Shown one piece after another: positions 1 through 7,369 of a stretch of DNA of 64,000 bases. Within the stretch, counting starts at the first letter, position 1; the number at the start of each line of letters is the position of its first letter. The position numbers and the translations under genes were made by a program. The notes under the pieces are model-generated. The model was not told the DNA's origin and ran no database searches. It saw only the letters and a program-made list of their open reading frames with translations. Source of the DNA: an uncultured Eubacteriales bacterium (lineage in GTDB: Bacteria > Bacillota > Clostridia > Christensenellales > Aristaeellaceae); assembly GCA_902785105.1 (NCBI GenBank), contig CACZXF010000001.1, positions 1-64,000 of the forward strand. The letters are read 5' to 3'.

Positions 1-63
1 AAGAAACGGTTTGTGCTGTGTCAGAAGCCTGAGGAGTTTCTTGAAGTCGTTCTGAACGCTTAA
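1..63 (+). CDS. 3' end of an unidentified gene, cut by the window edge
   Basis: Reading frame 1 is open from the first base and ends at a TAA at 61-63, giving about 20 C-terminal residues ending in EFLEVVLNA. The piece is too short to identify. It could also be chance, because no start or domain is visible. Confidence 0.3.
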   Translation, partial: KKRFVLCQKPEEFLEVVLNA

Positions 64-138
64 AAAATGGAGCGTGTTAGTTCGATGCTGTGGGAGTGGA
101 CTTTCGTGCGTTTTGTCGTGGCGTTTGTCGTGGTAGTA

Positions 139-167
139 TTGCAATCCTTCATTTAATATGTTATCAT
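139..167 (+). promoter_or_regulatory. Promoter candidate for the RACo-like gene
   Basis: TTGCAA at 139-144, a 17-base spacer and TATCAT at 162-167, about 70 bases upstream of the ATG at 237. Base matching only. Confidence 0.5.
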
Positions 168-236
168 AATGGCAAATTTATCTGTTTAAAACCGGGACCA
201 TTTATATCAATATTACAGAATCGATGGGGGTGCGCC

Positions 237-1937
237 ATGAATTACACTGTGAATTATGTCCTCGAAAACCGCCTTGTGGAGGTGCCCGGGGGCACGACGC
301 TGCTGGAGGCCCAGCGGCTGGCGAATCTGCCCACGGACGCGCCTTGCGGCGGCAAGGGAAGCTGCCGGAAATGCAGCGTGGACTACCGCCGGGCGGGCGA
401 AAGTGAATGGACGCGGGAGCTGGCCTGCAAGGTCGTCGTGGACGGCGACATGGAGGTGAAGCTGCTTCGTGCCAGTGAAAAATTGCAGGTGCTGACGGAC
501 AGCGCGGAGGCTGTCGGTGCCGCGTGGAATCCGATGGTAAAGGTTCGGCAATTGAAAGTCGAGCCATGTAAAAAGGGCGAGAGCCGCTCCGACTGGTCCC
601 GCCTATGCGAGGCGCTGGGCGGCGAATGGGAACCTTCCCTTTCCATCTGTCTGGGGCTGGGCAAGTTGCTGACGGAAACCAAGGGGGCTGTGTGGGCCGT
701 GACCTGCGGAAAGCGTGTGCTGGACGTGGAGGCGGAGGAACCGGACGTCTACATGGCCGCCTTTGACCTGGGCACCACCTCCATCGCCGGGTATCTGATC
801 CACGTCGCGGGCAAGCGGGTGGTCCTGACGGCGGGTATGCGCAATCCTCAGGCGCAGTATGGCGGCGACGTCATCTCCCGCGCCGACTACGCCCTGGCCA
901 ACGGACCTCAAGAGCTGGCAAAGTGCGCCCGGGAGGCCATCGACGGGCTGGCCCGGAAGATGTGCATGGAGGCGGGCGTATCCTGGGAGAAGATCTATGC
1001 GGTGTTGGTGGCGGGCAATACGGCCATGCACCATCTGTTCCTGGGCATTTCCCCGGATTCGCTGGTTCACGCGCCCTACAATCCGGTCATCAATGAGCCG
1101 CTGGATCTGCCCGCGTCTCACTATGGCTTGCGGGTGCATCCTTCGGCGCGGATCTTTACGTTGCCGGTAATCGGCGGGTTTGTCGGCGCGGACACGGTGG
1201 CCTGCCTCATCAGCGGCGACTGGTTGAACCGGGAGAAGCTGACGCTGATGATCGACATCGGTACCAACGGCGAGCTGGTATTGGGCAACAAAGGCCGCCG
1301 CATCGCCTGCTCCACGGCGGCGGGCCCGGCCTTTGAGGGTGCGAAGATCACCTGCGGTATGCGCGGCGCGGAGGGGGCCATCGACCATGTATGGCTAAAG
1401 GACGGCGAAGTAGGCTGGCACATCATCGGCGACGGCACAGCCCGGGGCATCTGCGGCTCCGGTCTGGTGGACCTGATCGCCGTGCTGCTGGAGAACGGTG
1501 AGCTGGACGGGAGCGGCAAGCTGCAAAGCGGAGATACCTATAGCATCGGCGACACCGGCGTCTATCTGACCCAGAAGGATGTGCGGGAGGTCCAGCTCGC
1601 CAAAGCGGCCATGGCGGCGGGCATCGTGCTGATGGCGGAAAAGCTGGGCGTTGAGGTGGAAGACATACAGGAAGTGGACATCGCCGGTGCCTTTGGCAAT
1701 TACATCGACCCGGACAGTGCCTGCGCCATCGGCCTGATCCCCGCAGAACTGCGACAGCGGATCGTCCCCGTGGGCAACGCCGCCGGCGAAGGCGCGAAGC
1801 TTTCGCTGATGGACAAGGCGGCCTGGGAGAGCGGCGCGACACTGGCGTCCACCACCGAGTTTTTGGAGCTGGCGACCATGCCCCAGTTCCAGGATGAATT
1901 TGTGGAACAGCTTGGCTTTGACGAGGAGGACGAATAG
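237..1937 (+). CDS. RACo-like ASKHA-domain protein with N-terminal [2Fe-2S] ferredoxin domain (DUF4445 family)
   Basis: Predicted reductive activator of corrinoid proteins: an ATP-dependent enzyme that returns inactive Co(II) corrinoid to Co(I) in methyl-transfer systems such as the Wood-Ljungdahl pathway or O-demethylation. The N-terminus is a plant-type [2Fe-2S] domain with Cys37, Cys43, Cys46 and Cys64. An ASKHA ATPase fold follows, with phosphate-binding loops FDLGTTS near residue 176 and MIDIGTNGE near 338. The ATG at 237 (566 aa) follows a GGGGGT ribosome site. An upstream in-frame start at 90 would add 49 residues without family likeness. The next gene starts on the base after this stop, so the two are co-translated. 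No corrinoid protein lies beside it, so its target may be the CFeSP or a methyltransferase corrinoid protein encoded elsewhere. Confidence 0.85.
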   Translation: MNYTVNYVLENRLVEVPGGTTLLEAQRLANLPTDAPCGGKGSCRKCSVDYRRAGESEWTRELACKVVVDGDMEVKLLRASEKLQVLTDSAEAVGAAWNPMVKVRQLKVEPCKKGESRSDWSRLCEALGGEWEPSLSICLGLGKLLTETKGAVWAVTCGKRVLDVEAEEPDVYMAAFDLGTTSIAGYLIHVAGKRVVLTAGMRNPQAQYGGDVISRADYALANGPQELAKCAREAIDGLARKMCMEAGVSWEKIYAVLVAGNTAMHHLFLGISPDSLVHAPYNPVINEPLDLPASHYGLRVHPSARIFTLPVIGGFVGADTVACLISGDWLNREKLTLMIDIGTNGELVLGNKGRRIACSTAAGPAFEGAKITCGMRGAEGAIDHVWLKDGEVGWHIIGDGTARGICGSGLVDLIAVLLENGELDGSGKLQSGDTYSIGDTGVYLTQKDVREVQLAKAAMAAGIVLMAEKLGVEVEDIQEVDIAGAFGNYIDPDSACAIGLIPAELRQRIVPVGNAAGEGAKLSLMDKAAWESGATLASTTEFLELATMPQFQDEFVEQLGFDEEDE

Positions 1938-2336
1938 ATGAACGACATCTGGAAAACGATGTACGAGGCCGCGAAGGCGGTGCTGAACGCGCGGCGGGTT
2001 TCCGAATATGTGACCTGCGGCGAGGTGTCCGCGGCCATACTTTCAAAATCCGGGAATATCTACACCGGCATTTGTGTGGACACCTGCTCCACGCTGGGCA
2101 TCTGCGCCGAACGCAACGCCATTTTCAACATGCTCACCAATGGGGAGCAGGAGATCGACAAGGTGCTGGCGATCCTCCCCGACGGCTCCAGCGGCGCGCC
2201 CTGCGGGGCCTGCCGGGAGCTGATGGTGCAGCTCATGCCCGGAACCTATAAGGATATCGAAATCATGCTCGATTACCCCGCCCGGCGGACCATCACCCTC
2301 GGAGAGATCACGCCGGAATGGTGGATCAAAGGTTGA
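1938..2336 (+). CDS. Cytidine deaminase-like zinc hydrolase
   Basis: A 132-residue protein of the cytidine/blasticidin-S deaminase fold. The zinc and proton-shuttle motif CAE is at residues 56-58 and PCGAC at 88-92, giving ligands Cys56, Cys89 and Cys92 and catalytic Glu58. The length matches homotetrameric cytidine deaminases (about 130 aa). The residues before CAE (STLGI) differ from the classic GRTVCAE, so the substrate may be a nucleoside other than cytidine. It starts directly at the stop of the RACo-like gene. That coupling has no obvious metabolic logic and may only reflect operon packing. Confidence 0.8.
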   Translation: MNDIWKTMYEAAKAVLNARRVSEYVTCGEVSAAILSKSGNIYTGICVDTCSTLGICAERNAIFNMLTNGEQEIDKVLAILPDGSSGAPCGACRELMVQLMPGTYKDIEIMLDYPARRTITLGEITPEWWIKG

Positions 2337-2340
2337 TCTA

Positions 2341-2376
2341 AAAAAGGTGTCAGGGGGGACGGTTCTCCTTGACATC
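2341..2376. repeat. Small inverted repeat (GGTGTCA ... TGACATC type)
   Basis: After the deaminase gene, GGTGTCA near 2346 is mirrored by TGACATC near 2370 around a GGGGGGACGGTTCTCC core. I recall similar GGTGTCAGGGGGAC-type palindromes as dispersed elements in clostridial genomes. Only one copy is seen here. Confidence 0.4.
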
Positions 2377-2396
2377 TATTGGGGGTATAACATCCC

Positions 2397-2435
2397 ATAA
2401 AAACGGGAACAGCCGCGTCGTGTGGCTGTTCCCGT
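2397..2435 (-). terminator. Intrinsic terminator after the DUF1292 gene
   Basis: A 12-bp stem (ACGGGAACAGCC at 2403-2414 with GGCTGTTCCCGT at 2424-2435), followed on the minus strand by TTTTTA. It sits between convergent genes. Confidence 0.75.
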
Positions 2436-2455
2436 CGTTTATGGAGGCGAGAGTC

Positions 2456-2755
2456 TTATTCCTCTTCCTCGTCCTCATAGACCTCTTCGAACTCATCGCT
2501 TTCAAAGATCGCCAGGATCTTCTCGGCCAGGGCGTCGTCGATGGGTAGGAATTCCTCCTGGTCGTCGCCCACGGGCACGACCTCCATGATCGTGACCTCG
2601 ATCTCGCCTTCCTCGTCCTCATCGTCATCATCCTCGACGTATTCGGTCAGAAGGGCGTACTCCTTGCCCTCATAGCAGAGGTAATCCAGTACCTCCATGG
2701 TCAGCTCGTTGCCCGCGTCGTCCTCGAATACGACGAGATCCTTTTCCTCATCCAT
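2456..2755 (-). CDS. DUF1292 family acidic protein (YrzB-like)
   Basis: A 99-residue, very acidic protein that begins MDEEKDLVVFEDDAGNE and carries Asp/Glu runs near residues 40-50 and at the C-terminus. The VFEDDxGNE opening followed by YxGKEYALL is the DUF1292 pattern, common in Bacillota and of unknown function. In many genomes a DUF1292 gene sits beside yrrK/yrzL, but not here. It lies 29 bases after the SIMPL gene on the same strand, so it may be the last gene of the sigma-factor operon. Confidence 0.8.
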   Translation of the reverse strand: MDEEKDLVVFEDDAGNELTMEVLDYLCYEGKEYALLTEYVEDDDDEDEEGEIEVTIMEVVPVGDDQEEFLPIDDALAEKILAIFESDEFEEVYEDEEEE

Positions 2756-2784
2756 GTCCTTACAACCTCCCGTTGTATGTTGTT

Positions 2785-3495
2785 CTATTCAACCGGCTCC
2801 ATCGCGTATTCGATGGTCACTGAGGCTGAAATCTGAATCTGGTCGGCCATCACCGGGGTCTCTACAGCGTCCTCTTCCATGCCCGTAACCTTGGCGTACA
2901 TGGCGTCATAGCTGTTGCTGCTGTAGTAATTGCCGCCGAAATCGCCGTAGCCCTCCTCGTGAATGGCCTGCACGCCGGTGACGCGCATCCCCGCCGCCGC
3001 GGCCAGCACGTCGGCTTTCTTCCGGGCATTCTCCACGGACAGCTCCAGGGCCCGCTTCTTCGCGTCCTCGGTGTCGGAAGCGGAAAAGCTGATGCCGTTG
3101 AAGGTGTTCGCTCCGGACTGGGCTACCAGGTCGATGTACTTCCCGGCGTTCTCGATGTCGGTGAAGCGGACGTTGATGGTGTTCTCCGCCCAGTAGGCCA
3201 GCGTATTGGAATCGTTATAATCGTAATTCTGATAAATGCTGATCGCGCCGGTGTGGATATCCTCGGATTTGATGCCCTCGGCGATGAGGCTTTCGATGAC
3301 CTTCGTCAGCTTCGCGCTGACGGCGCTCTGCGCCTCGCCCACATCCTTCGAAGTCTCGCGGACACCCAGCATGATGGTGGCGGTGTCCGGGTCCATGCTC
3401 ACGATGCCCGTGCCCCGCACGGTGATGGTCATGGGCTCAGCCAGCGCAGTCACGCAGAGCATCAGCAGCGCCAGCAGAATGGCTATCTTCTTCAC
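2785..3495 (-). CDS. Secreted SIMPL-domain protein (DUF541)
   Basis: A 236-residue protein with a clear signal peptide (MKKIAILLALLMLCVTALA) and then the DUF541/SIMPL domain, starting TITVRGTGIVSMDPDTA. SIMPL proteins form envelope-located oligomers of poorly known role and are often linked to stress. The start is GTG at 3495. It overlaps the anti-sigma stop by four bases (GTGA), so translation is coupled. The position behind a sigma/anti-sigma pair suggests it is part of the envelope response controlled by that sigma factor. There is no lipobox cysteine after the signal peptide. Confidence 0.85.
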   Translation of the reverse strand: MKKIAILLALLMLCVTALAEPMTITVRGTGIVSMDPDTATIMLGVRETSKDVGEAQSAVSAKLTKVIESLIAEGIKSEDIHTGAISIYQNYDYNDSNTLAYWAENTINVRFTDIENAGKYIDLVAQSGANTFNGISFSASDTEDAKKRALELSVENARKKADVLAAAAGMRVTGVQAIHEEGYGDFGGNYYSSNSYDAMYAKVTGMEEDAVETPVMADQIQISASVTIEYAMEPVE

Positions 3496-4214
3496 GGTTT
3501 AGCCTCCTTCAGCACCAGCAGTATGGAGACCCTCTCCCCCGCCGCCCCGGTGATTTCGGGCATATCGCCGTTATTGAGATCGTAGTGAGCCGCGGCGTTC
3601 AGGAACTCCGACGCGTTTTCCGCCGGCAGGTCGATATAGAGATTCGCGCCCGCGTCGAAGCGCTGCTCGTCCACTTCACCCTCGTATTCCCGGACGAGGT
3701 CGGCCACATAGGCGCAGGTCCTGTCCAGGTCCTCCACGGTTATGGTCAGCTCGTGCATGGGCATAGCCCGGGAGACGGCGGTGTCGATGGATTCTTCGGC
3801 AATATCGTCGGACTGTCCGTCGGCTTCGATCATGGCCACGCTCCGCGCCATGTCCGCTTCGACAGCGGCGGGGGCGATATTCTGCGCCGGACGATTGTTC
3901 AGCGCGAAGGTCGCGCCGATGGCCACCACCAGCGCTGCGGCGATGCCCGCGACGTAGCGGTAGACGCGCTTCATGCCGCCGGTCTTTTTAGCCTCATCCT
4001 TCACTGCCCTGCGCCAGCTGGCCTGTACGTTCAGGGGAACATCCGCTTCGGGCGCCATGTCGGCAAAGAGCCGCAGCATATCGCGGGTGGCGTTCAGCTT
4101 CGCAGCGCAGGCCGGGCAGGCTTCGCAGTGGGCCTCCAGCGCGCGCAGGTCGTCCGGGGAAATGACTTCGTCCATCAGTTCGTCCAGAAGCCGATCCACC
4201 TGTGTGCAATCCAT
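3492..4214 (-). CDS. Anti-sigma factor: zinc-finger N-terminus, one membrane segment, DUF4349-like C-terminus
   Basis: The first 60 residues hold the anti-sigma zinc motif HCEACPAC (HxxxCxxC). One membrane helix (about residues 90-110, GIAAALVVAIGATFAL) follows, then an extracellular region resembling DUF4349 (ELTITVEDLDRTCAYV...). The chosen ATG at 4214 has a strong GAAAGGAGGG site just upstream (4221-4232); a longer frame from 4301 lacks one. Expected role: hold the ECF sigma factor at the membrane and release it on an envelope signal. It lies 67 bases after the sigma gene and is coupled to the SIMPL gene. Confidence 0.85.
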   Translation of the reverse strand: MDCTQVDRLLDELMDEVISPDDLRALEAHCEACPACAAKLNATRDMLRLFADMAPEADVPLNVQASWRRAVKDEAKKTGGMKRVYRYVAGIAAALVVAIGATFALNNRPAQNIAPAAVEADMARSVAMIEADGQSDDIAEESIDTAVSRAMPMHELTITVEDLDRTCAYVADLVREYEGEVDEQRFDAGANLYIDLPAENASEFLNAAAHYDLNNGDMPEITGAAGERVSILLVLKEAKP

Positions 4215-4281
4215 ATCAAGCGCCCTCCTTTCAATGGTAAATAAACATGAAACCGTTGGGTTACACCTTCCATGTCGTCTA

Positions 4282-4854
4282 TTAGACGCCATACCGGTCA
4301 AAAAGTTCCGCCTGGGCCTGAATTTTTTCCCGGAGCTTTTCGCGGCCCCGGCTGATGCGGGATTTGATGGTGCCGACGTTGGTGTCCAGCGCCTCGGCGA
4401 TGGCGTCGTAGGACAGGCCCTGGACGTCCCTGAGGACCACCGCCGCCCGCATGTCCTCGGGCAGCTCCTGTATGAAGCGCTGGATGCTGGCCCGGGCCTC
4501 CGAGCGGACCGCGTGCTGCTCCGGGGTGTCCCGGCCGTCCGCCGGGGACCAGCCCGCGTCCAGCAGGCCGTCCAGCGAGGTGTTGGGCTTGTTCTTGCGG
4601 CGTCTCAGTTCATCCAGGCAGGTGTTCATGGTGACCCGGTAGACCCACGTCGAGAAGGATGACTGCGCCTTGAAGGAGCTCAGGGACTTGAAAATGCGGA
4701 GCATCGCCTCCTGCATACAGTCCTCGGCGTCCTCCCTGGCGCCGAACATCCGCAGCGCCACGGCGTACATCCGCCGCTCCTGGCCGGCCATCAGCTCGTT
4801 AAAAGCCTGGGCGTCGCCCCGTGTGGCCCGCCTGATCAGCTTTTCCTCGTCCAC
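4282..4854 (-). CDS. ECF-type RNA polymerase sigma factor (sigma-70 family)
   Basis: A 190-residue sigma factor. Region 2 (QAFNELMAGQERRMYAVALR ... DAEDCMQEAMLRIFKSLSSF) and region 4 with its helix-turn-helix (GLSYDAIAEALDTNVGTIKS) are both clear. I chose the GTG at 4854 because GGAGGT lies nine bases upstream. An in-frame ATG at 4911 would add 19 residues without homology and lacks a good site. It is transcribed with the anti-sigma and SIMPL genes, and the three form a likely cell-envelope stress module. Confidence 0.9.
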   Translation of the reverse strand: MDEEKLIRRATRGDAQAFNELMAGQERRMYAVALRMFGAREDAEDCMQEAMLRIFKSLSSFKAQSSFSTWVYRVTMNTCLDELRRRKNKPNTSLDGLLDAGWSPADGRDTPEQHAVRSEARASIQRFIQELPEDMRAAVVLRDVQGLSYDAIAEALDTNVGTIKSRISRGREKLREKIQAQAELFDRYGV

Positions 4855-4903
4855 GATCGCCCCACCTCCGTTTAATGCGGTTTCCAGTAATGATTCAGTA
4901 TAA

Positions 4904-4924
4904 CTCGACAAATCCCCGTTTAAT
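4904..4924. repeat. Solo outer arm of the compound palindrome family
   Basis: CTCGACAAATCCCCGTTTAA in the sigma-factor leader matches the right arm of the complete elements at 12265 and 59980. No inner palindrome or partner arm is nearby. Confidence 0.55.
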
Positions 4925-5010
4925 AAACGAACCCTAAATCACTACAGCATCCCTATTATACATCAAAACGCCGCAATAGAAAAGACTTATTTTAGACTCT
5001 TAAAAATCTC

Positions 5011-5040
5011 TTGACTTTTCATATCCATTTGAGGTATACT
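5011..5040 (+). promoter_or_regulatory. Promoter of tRNA-Leu
   Basis: TTGACT at 5011-5016, an 18-base spacer and TATACT at 5035-5040, ending 33 bases before the tRNA. Confidence 0.75.
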
Positions 5041-5073
5041 ATATAAGGTTTGACAAGCGCCGCCGTTTTATGC

Positions 5074-5153
5074 GCCGGTGTGGCGGAATTGGCAGACGCA
5101 CCGCACTCAAAATGCGGCGGGAAACCATGCCGGTTCGAGTCCGGCCACCGGCA
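5074..5153 (+). tRNA. tRNA-Leu (anticodon CAA)
   Basis: The acceptor stem GCCGGTG (5074-5080) pairs with CACCGGC (5146-5152), with discriminator A. The anticodon arm is CCGCA-CTCAAAA-TGCGG, giving anticodon CAA. A short class II variable arm (GG-GAAA-CC) and a T arm GCCGG-TTCGAGT-CCGGC follow. The 3' CCA is not encoded. The conserved TGGCGGAATTGGCAGACGC of leucine tRNAs is present. Confidence 0.96.
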
Positions 5154-5158
5154 CTGAG

Positions 5159-5189
5159 GGAGACAGATATTGATTCTGTCTCCTTTTTT
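5159..5189 (+). terminator. Intrinsic terminator after tRNA-Leu
   Basis: GGAGACAGA (5159-5167) pairs with TCTGTCTCC (5175-5183), followed by TTTTTT. Confidence 0.9.
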
Positions 5190-5194
5190 ATATG

Positions 5195-5226
5195 AACAGA
5201 GCTGTCTTTCAATGGACAGCTCTGTT
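5195..5226 (-). terminator. Hairpin at the 3' end of dnaB
   Basis: A perfect 12-bp stem (AACAGAGCTGTC with GACAGCTCTGTT, eight-base loop) lies just past the dnaB stop. The T-run is poor in the dnaB direction, so termination may rely on the neighbouring tRNA terminator read in reverse. Confidence 0.55.
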
Positions 5227-5228
5227 AT

Positions 5229-6596
5229 TTATGCTTCGGTAATGGCTTCCTTTGCCCGCTGGGACAGATCGAGGAACCGGGTGTATTCGCCCTTCCAGCC
5301 GAGCTTGACGGTGCCCAGCGCGCCGTTGCGCTGCTTGGCGATGATGAGCTCGGCGATGCCCTTGTCGGGGGTGTCGGGGTCGTAGTATTCCTCGCGGTGG
5401 ATGAACATGACCACGTCGGCGTCCTGCTCGATGGCGCCGGATTCGCGGATGTCCGAGAGCTGGGGGCGGTGGTTGGCGCGGCCCGTGGGGGCGCGGGAGA
5501 GCTGCTGGAGCGCGATGACGGGCACGTTCAGCTCCAGCGCCAGACCCTTCAGCATACGGGAGATCTGGGAAACCTCCTCCTGTCGGCTGCCGGTCTTGCC
5601 CGTGGCGGACATAAGCGACAGGTAGTCGATCATGATGACGTCGAGGCCGTGCTCCAGCTGCATCCTTCGGGCCTTGGAGCGCACCTCCGGGACCGTGATG
5701 CCCGGTGTGGTATCGATGTAGATACATGCGGGGCCGATCTTGGTCAGCGCGTCGGCCAGCTTGCCCCAGTCCTCGTCGCTGATCTGTCCCCGGCGGACGC
5801 TCTGCATGTTCACCAGCGCCTCGGTGCACAGCATGCGCATGGCGAGCTGCTCCGCCGGCATTTCCAGCGAAAACACCGCGGCCTTTTTCGCGGCGCGGAT
5901 GGCGGCGTTTTCCACGAAGTTCATGCCGATGGAGGTCTTGCCCATGGCAGGACGCCCGGCCACCAGTATCATCTCGCCGCCGTGGAGGCCGGTGAGCATG
6001 TCGTCCAGATCGGCGTAGCCAGTGGGCACGCCCTCGATGACGCCATGATTCTGGTAGAGCTGCTCGATCTTCTCAAAGGTGCGGATGAGGACCGGCTGGA
6101 TGGGCTGGAGCTCCTCGCCACCCTTGCGCATGGTGATGTCATAGATGGCCTTCTCCGCCGTCTCCAGTATGGCCTGGGTCTCCTCCTGTCCGGAGAAGCA
6201 TTCCTGGGTGATCTTCTCGGCGGCGGCGATGAGCTTGCGCAGGGTGGACTTTTCGTCCACGATGCGGATGTAGGCCTGCACGTTGGCGGTGGAGGGGACG
6301 CTGCGGGTCAGCTCAATTAAATAGGAAGCGCCGCCCACGGTGTCCAGCTTGCCGCGGCGGGTCAGCTCGTCGTCCAGCGTCACCAGGTCGATGGGGCGGG
6401 AGGACGCGGCCATGAACTGCATGGCGGAATAGATCTCGCGGTTGGCGGGATCGTAAAAGTCCTCGGGGCTGAGGTTTTCGATGACCAGCAGGGCCACCTC
6501 CCGGGACCGGAGCATCGCGCCCAGAACGCTGCGCTCCGACTCGGGATGGCTGGGCATGACCCGCGCCGGGTCAGATATGGAAGGATACTGCTCCAT
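5229..6596 (-). CDS. dnaB: Replicative DNA helicase DnaB
   Basis: A 455-residue hexameric replicative helicase. The N-terminal DnaB domain (about residues 15-115) is followed by the RecA-like motor, with Walker A GRPAMGKT, Walker B-type VIMIDYLSLM, and the C-terminal motifs QLSRAPTGR and LSDIRESGAIEQDAD. Full length for the family, with no intein. The ATG overlaps the rplI stop by one base (TAATG), so it is translationally coupled to L9, the usual Bacillota order. Confidence 0.97.
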   Translation of the reverse strand: MEQYPSISDPARVMPSHPESERSVLGAMLRSREVALLVIENLSPEDFYDPANREIYSAMQFMAASSRPIDLVTLDDELTRRGKLDTVGGASYLIELTRSVPSTANVQAYIRIVDEKSTLRKLIAAAEKITQECFSGQEETQAILETAEKAIYDITMRKGGEELQPIQPVLIRTFEKIEQLYQNHGVIEGVPTGYADLDDMLTGLHGGEMILVAGRPAMGKTSIGMNFVENAAIRAAKKAAVFSLEMPAEQLAMRMLCTEALVNMQSVRRGQISDEDWGKLADALTKIGPACIYIDTTPGITVPEVRSKARRMQLEHGLDVIMIDYLSLMSATGKTGSRQEEVSQISRMLKGLALELNVPVIALQQLSRAPTGRANHRPQLSDIRESGAIEQDADVVMFIHREEYYDPDTPDKGIAELIIAKQRNGALGTVKLGWKGEYTRFLDLSQRAKEAITEA

Positions 6597-7048
6597 TACT
6601 TGCCAGTGACCTTCACGTTGACGATCATGCGGGTGTTGATGCCCGCCACCAGCTTGAGGGTGACGAAGTGCTGCCCGGCGGACTTGATGGGCTCATCCAG
6701 CTCCAGGCGTCGCCTGTCGATGTCCACGCCGTGCTGGGCCTTTAAGGCGGCGGCGATCTGGTCGGTGGTGACGGAGCCGAACAGCTTGCCGTTCTCGCCG
6801 CCCCGGACCTCCAGCTGCACGACCTTGCCCTTCAGCTCGCGGGCCTTGACCTCGGCCTCCTGGCGGCGCACCTCCTCGCGGTGCTTGTCCGCGCCCTTGG
6901 ACTTCTCCAGCGCATTCACGGCCTCAGAGGTGGCCTCCCGCGCCAGCTTGCGGGGCAGCAGATAGTTGCGGCCATAGCCGTCGGAAACCTCGACGATCTG
7001 ATCCTTCTTGCCCGTGCCCTGGATGTCCTTTAACAGAATAACCTTCAT
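6596..7048 (-). CDS. rplI: 50S ribosomal protein L9
   Basis: A 150-residue L9 starting MKVILLKDIQGTGKKDQIVE with the signature GYGRNYLLPRKLA. The long central helix and C-terminal rRNA-binding domain follow. The start at 7048 has an ACAGGAGGTC ribosome site. The frame reads 23 codons further upstream into low-complexity DNA, which is not plausible coding. It is coupled to dnaB. Confidence 0.97.
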   Translation of the reverse strand: MKVILLKDIQGTGKKDQIVEVSDGYGRNYLLPRKLAREATSEAVNALEKSKGADKHREEVRRQEAEVKARELKGKVVQLEVRGGENGKLFGSVTTDQIAAALKAQHGVDIDRRRLELDEPIKSAGQHFVTLKLVAGINTRMIVNVKVTGK

Positions 7049-7072
7049 AAATACAGACCTCCTGTCGTTATG

Positions 7073-7110
7073 TATGAATGGAAAATTGAAAATGGAGAAT
7101 GGAAAATGGC
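7073..7110. repeat. Short AT-rich tandem-like stretch in the rplI leader
   Basis: The stretch reads ATGGAAAATTGAAAATGG and continues AGAATGGAAAATGG, near-copies of an ATGGAAAAT unit. It sits between the L9 ribosome site and the compound palindrome. Function unknown. Confidence 0.4.
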
Positions 7111-7150
7111 TGTGCAAATCCTTCGGATTTGGCGTCTATTCATTCCGCTC

Positions 7151-7303
7151 TGACAAATTGGAACTTATCAGGGAAGCGAAACACCCCTGTAGGGGCGCCG
7201 TCTCGGCGCCCGCCCCCTTGTGAGGCGTCGCAGACTATCGGGCGGGCGGCGAAACGCCGCCCCTACAGGAGAATGTACATCCCCCACAAATTCCAGTTTA
7301 TCA
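7151..7303. repeat. Compound palindrome, inner type A, complete copy
   Basis: The left arm TGACAAATTGGAACTTATCA (7151-7170) is mirrored by CACAAATTCCAGTTTATCA (7285-7303). The inner core 7186-7269 begins CCTGTAGGGGCGCCG and ends CGCCGCCCCTACAGG, and each half folds into its own GC hairpin (GGGCGCCG/CGGCGCCC and GGGCGGCG/CGCCGCCC). It fills most of the 321-base gap between DUF2232 and rplI. No gene is visible here. Confidence 0.85.
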
Positions 7304-7369
7304 AATTAACAGAATAATTGCCGGATTTGTCTGAATGGACAGATTACGCAAGCTGACTCACATTATCCA

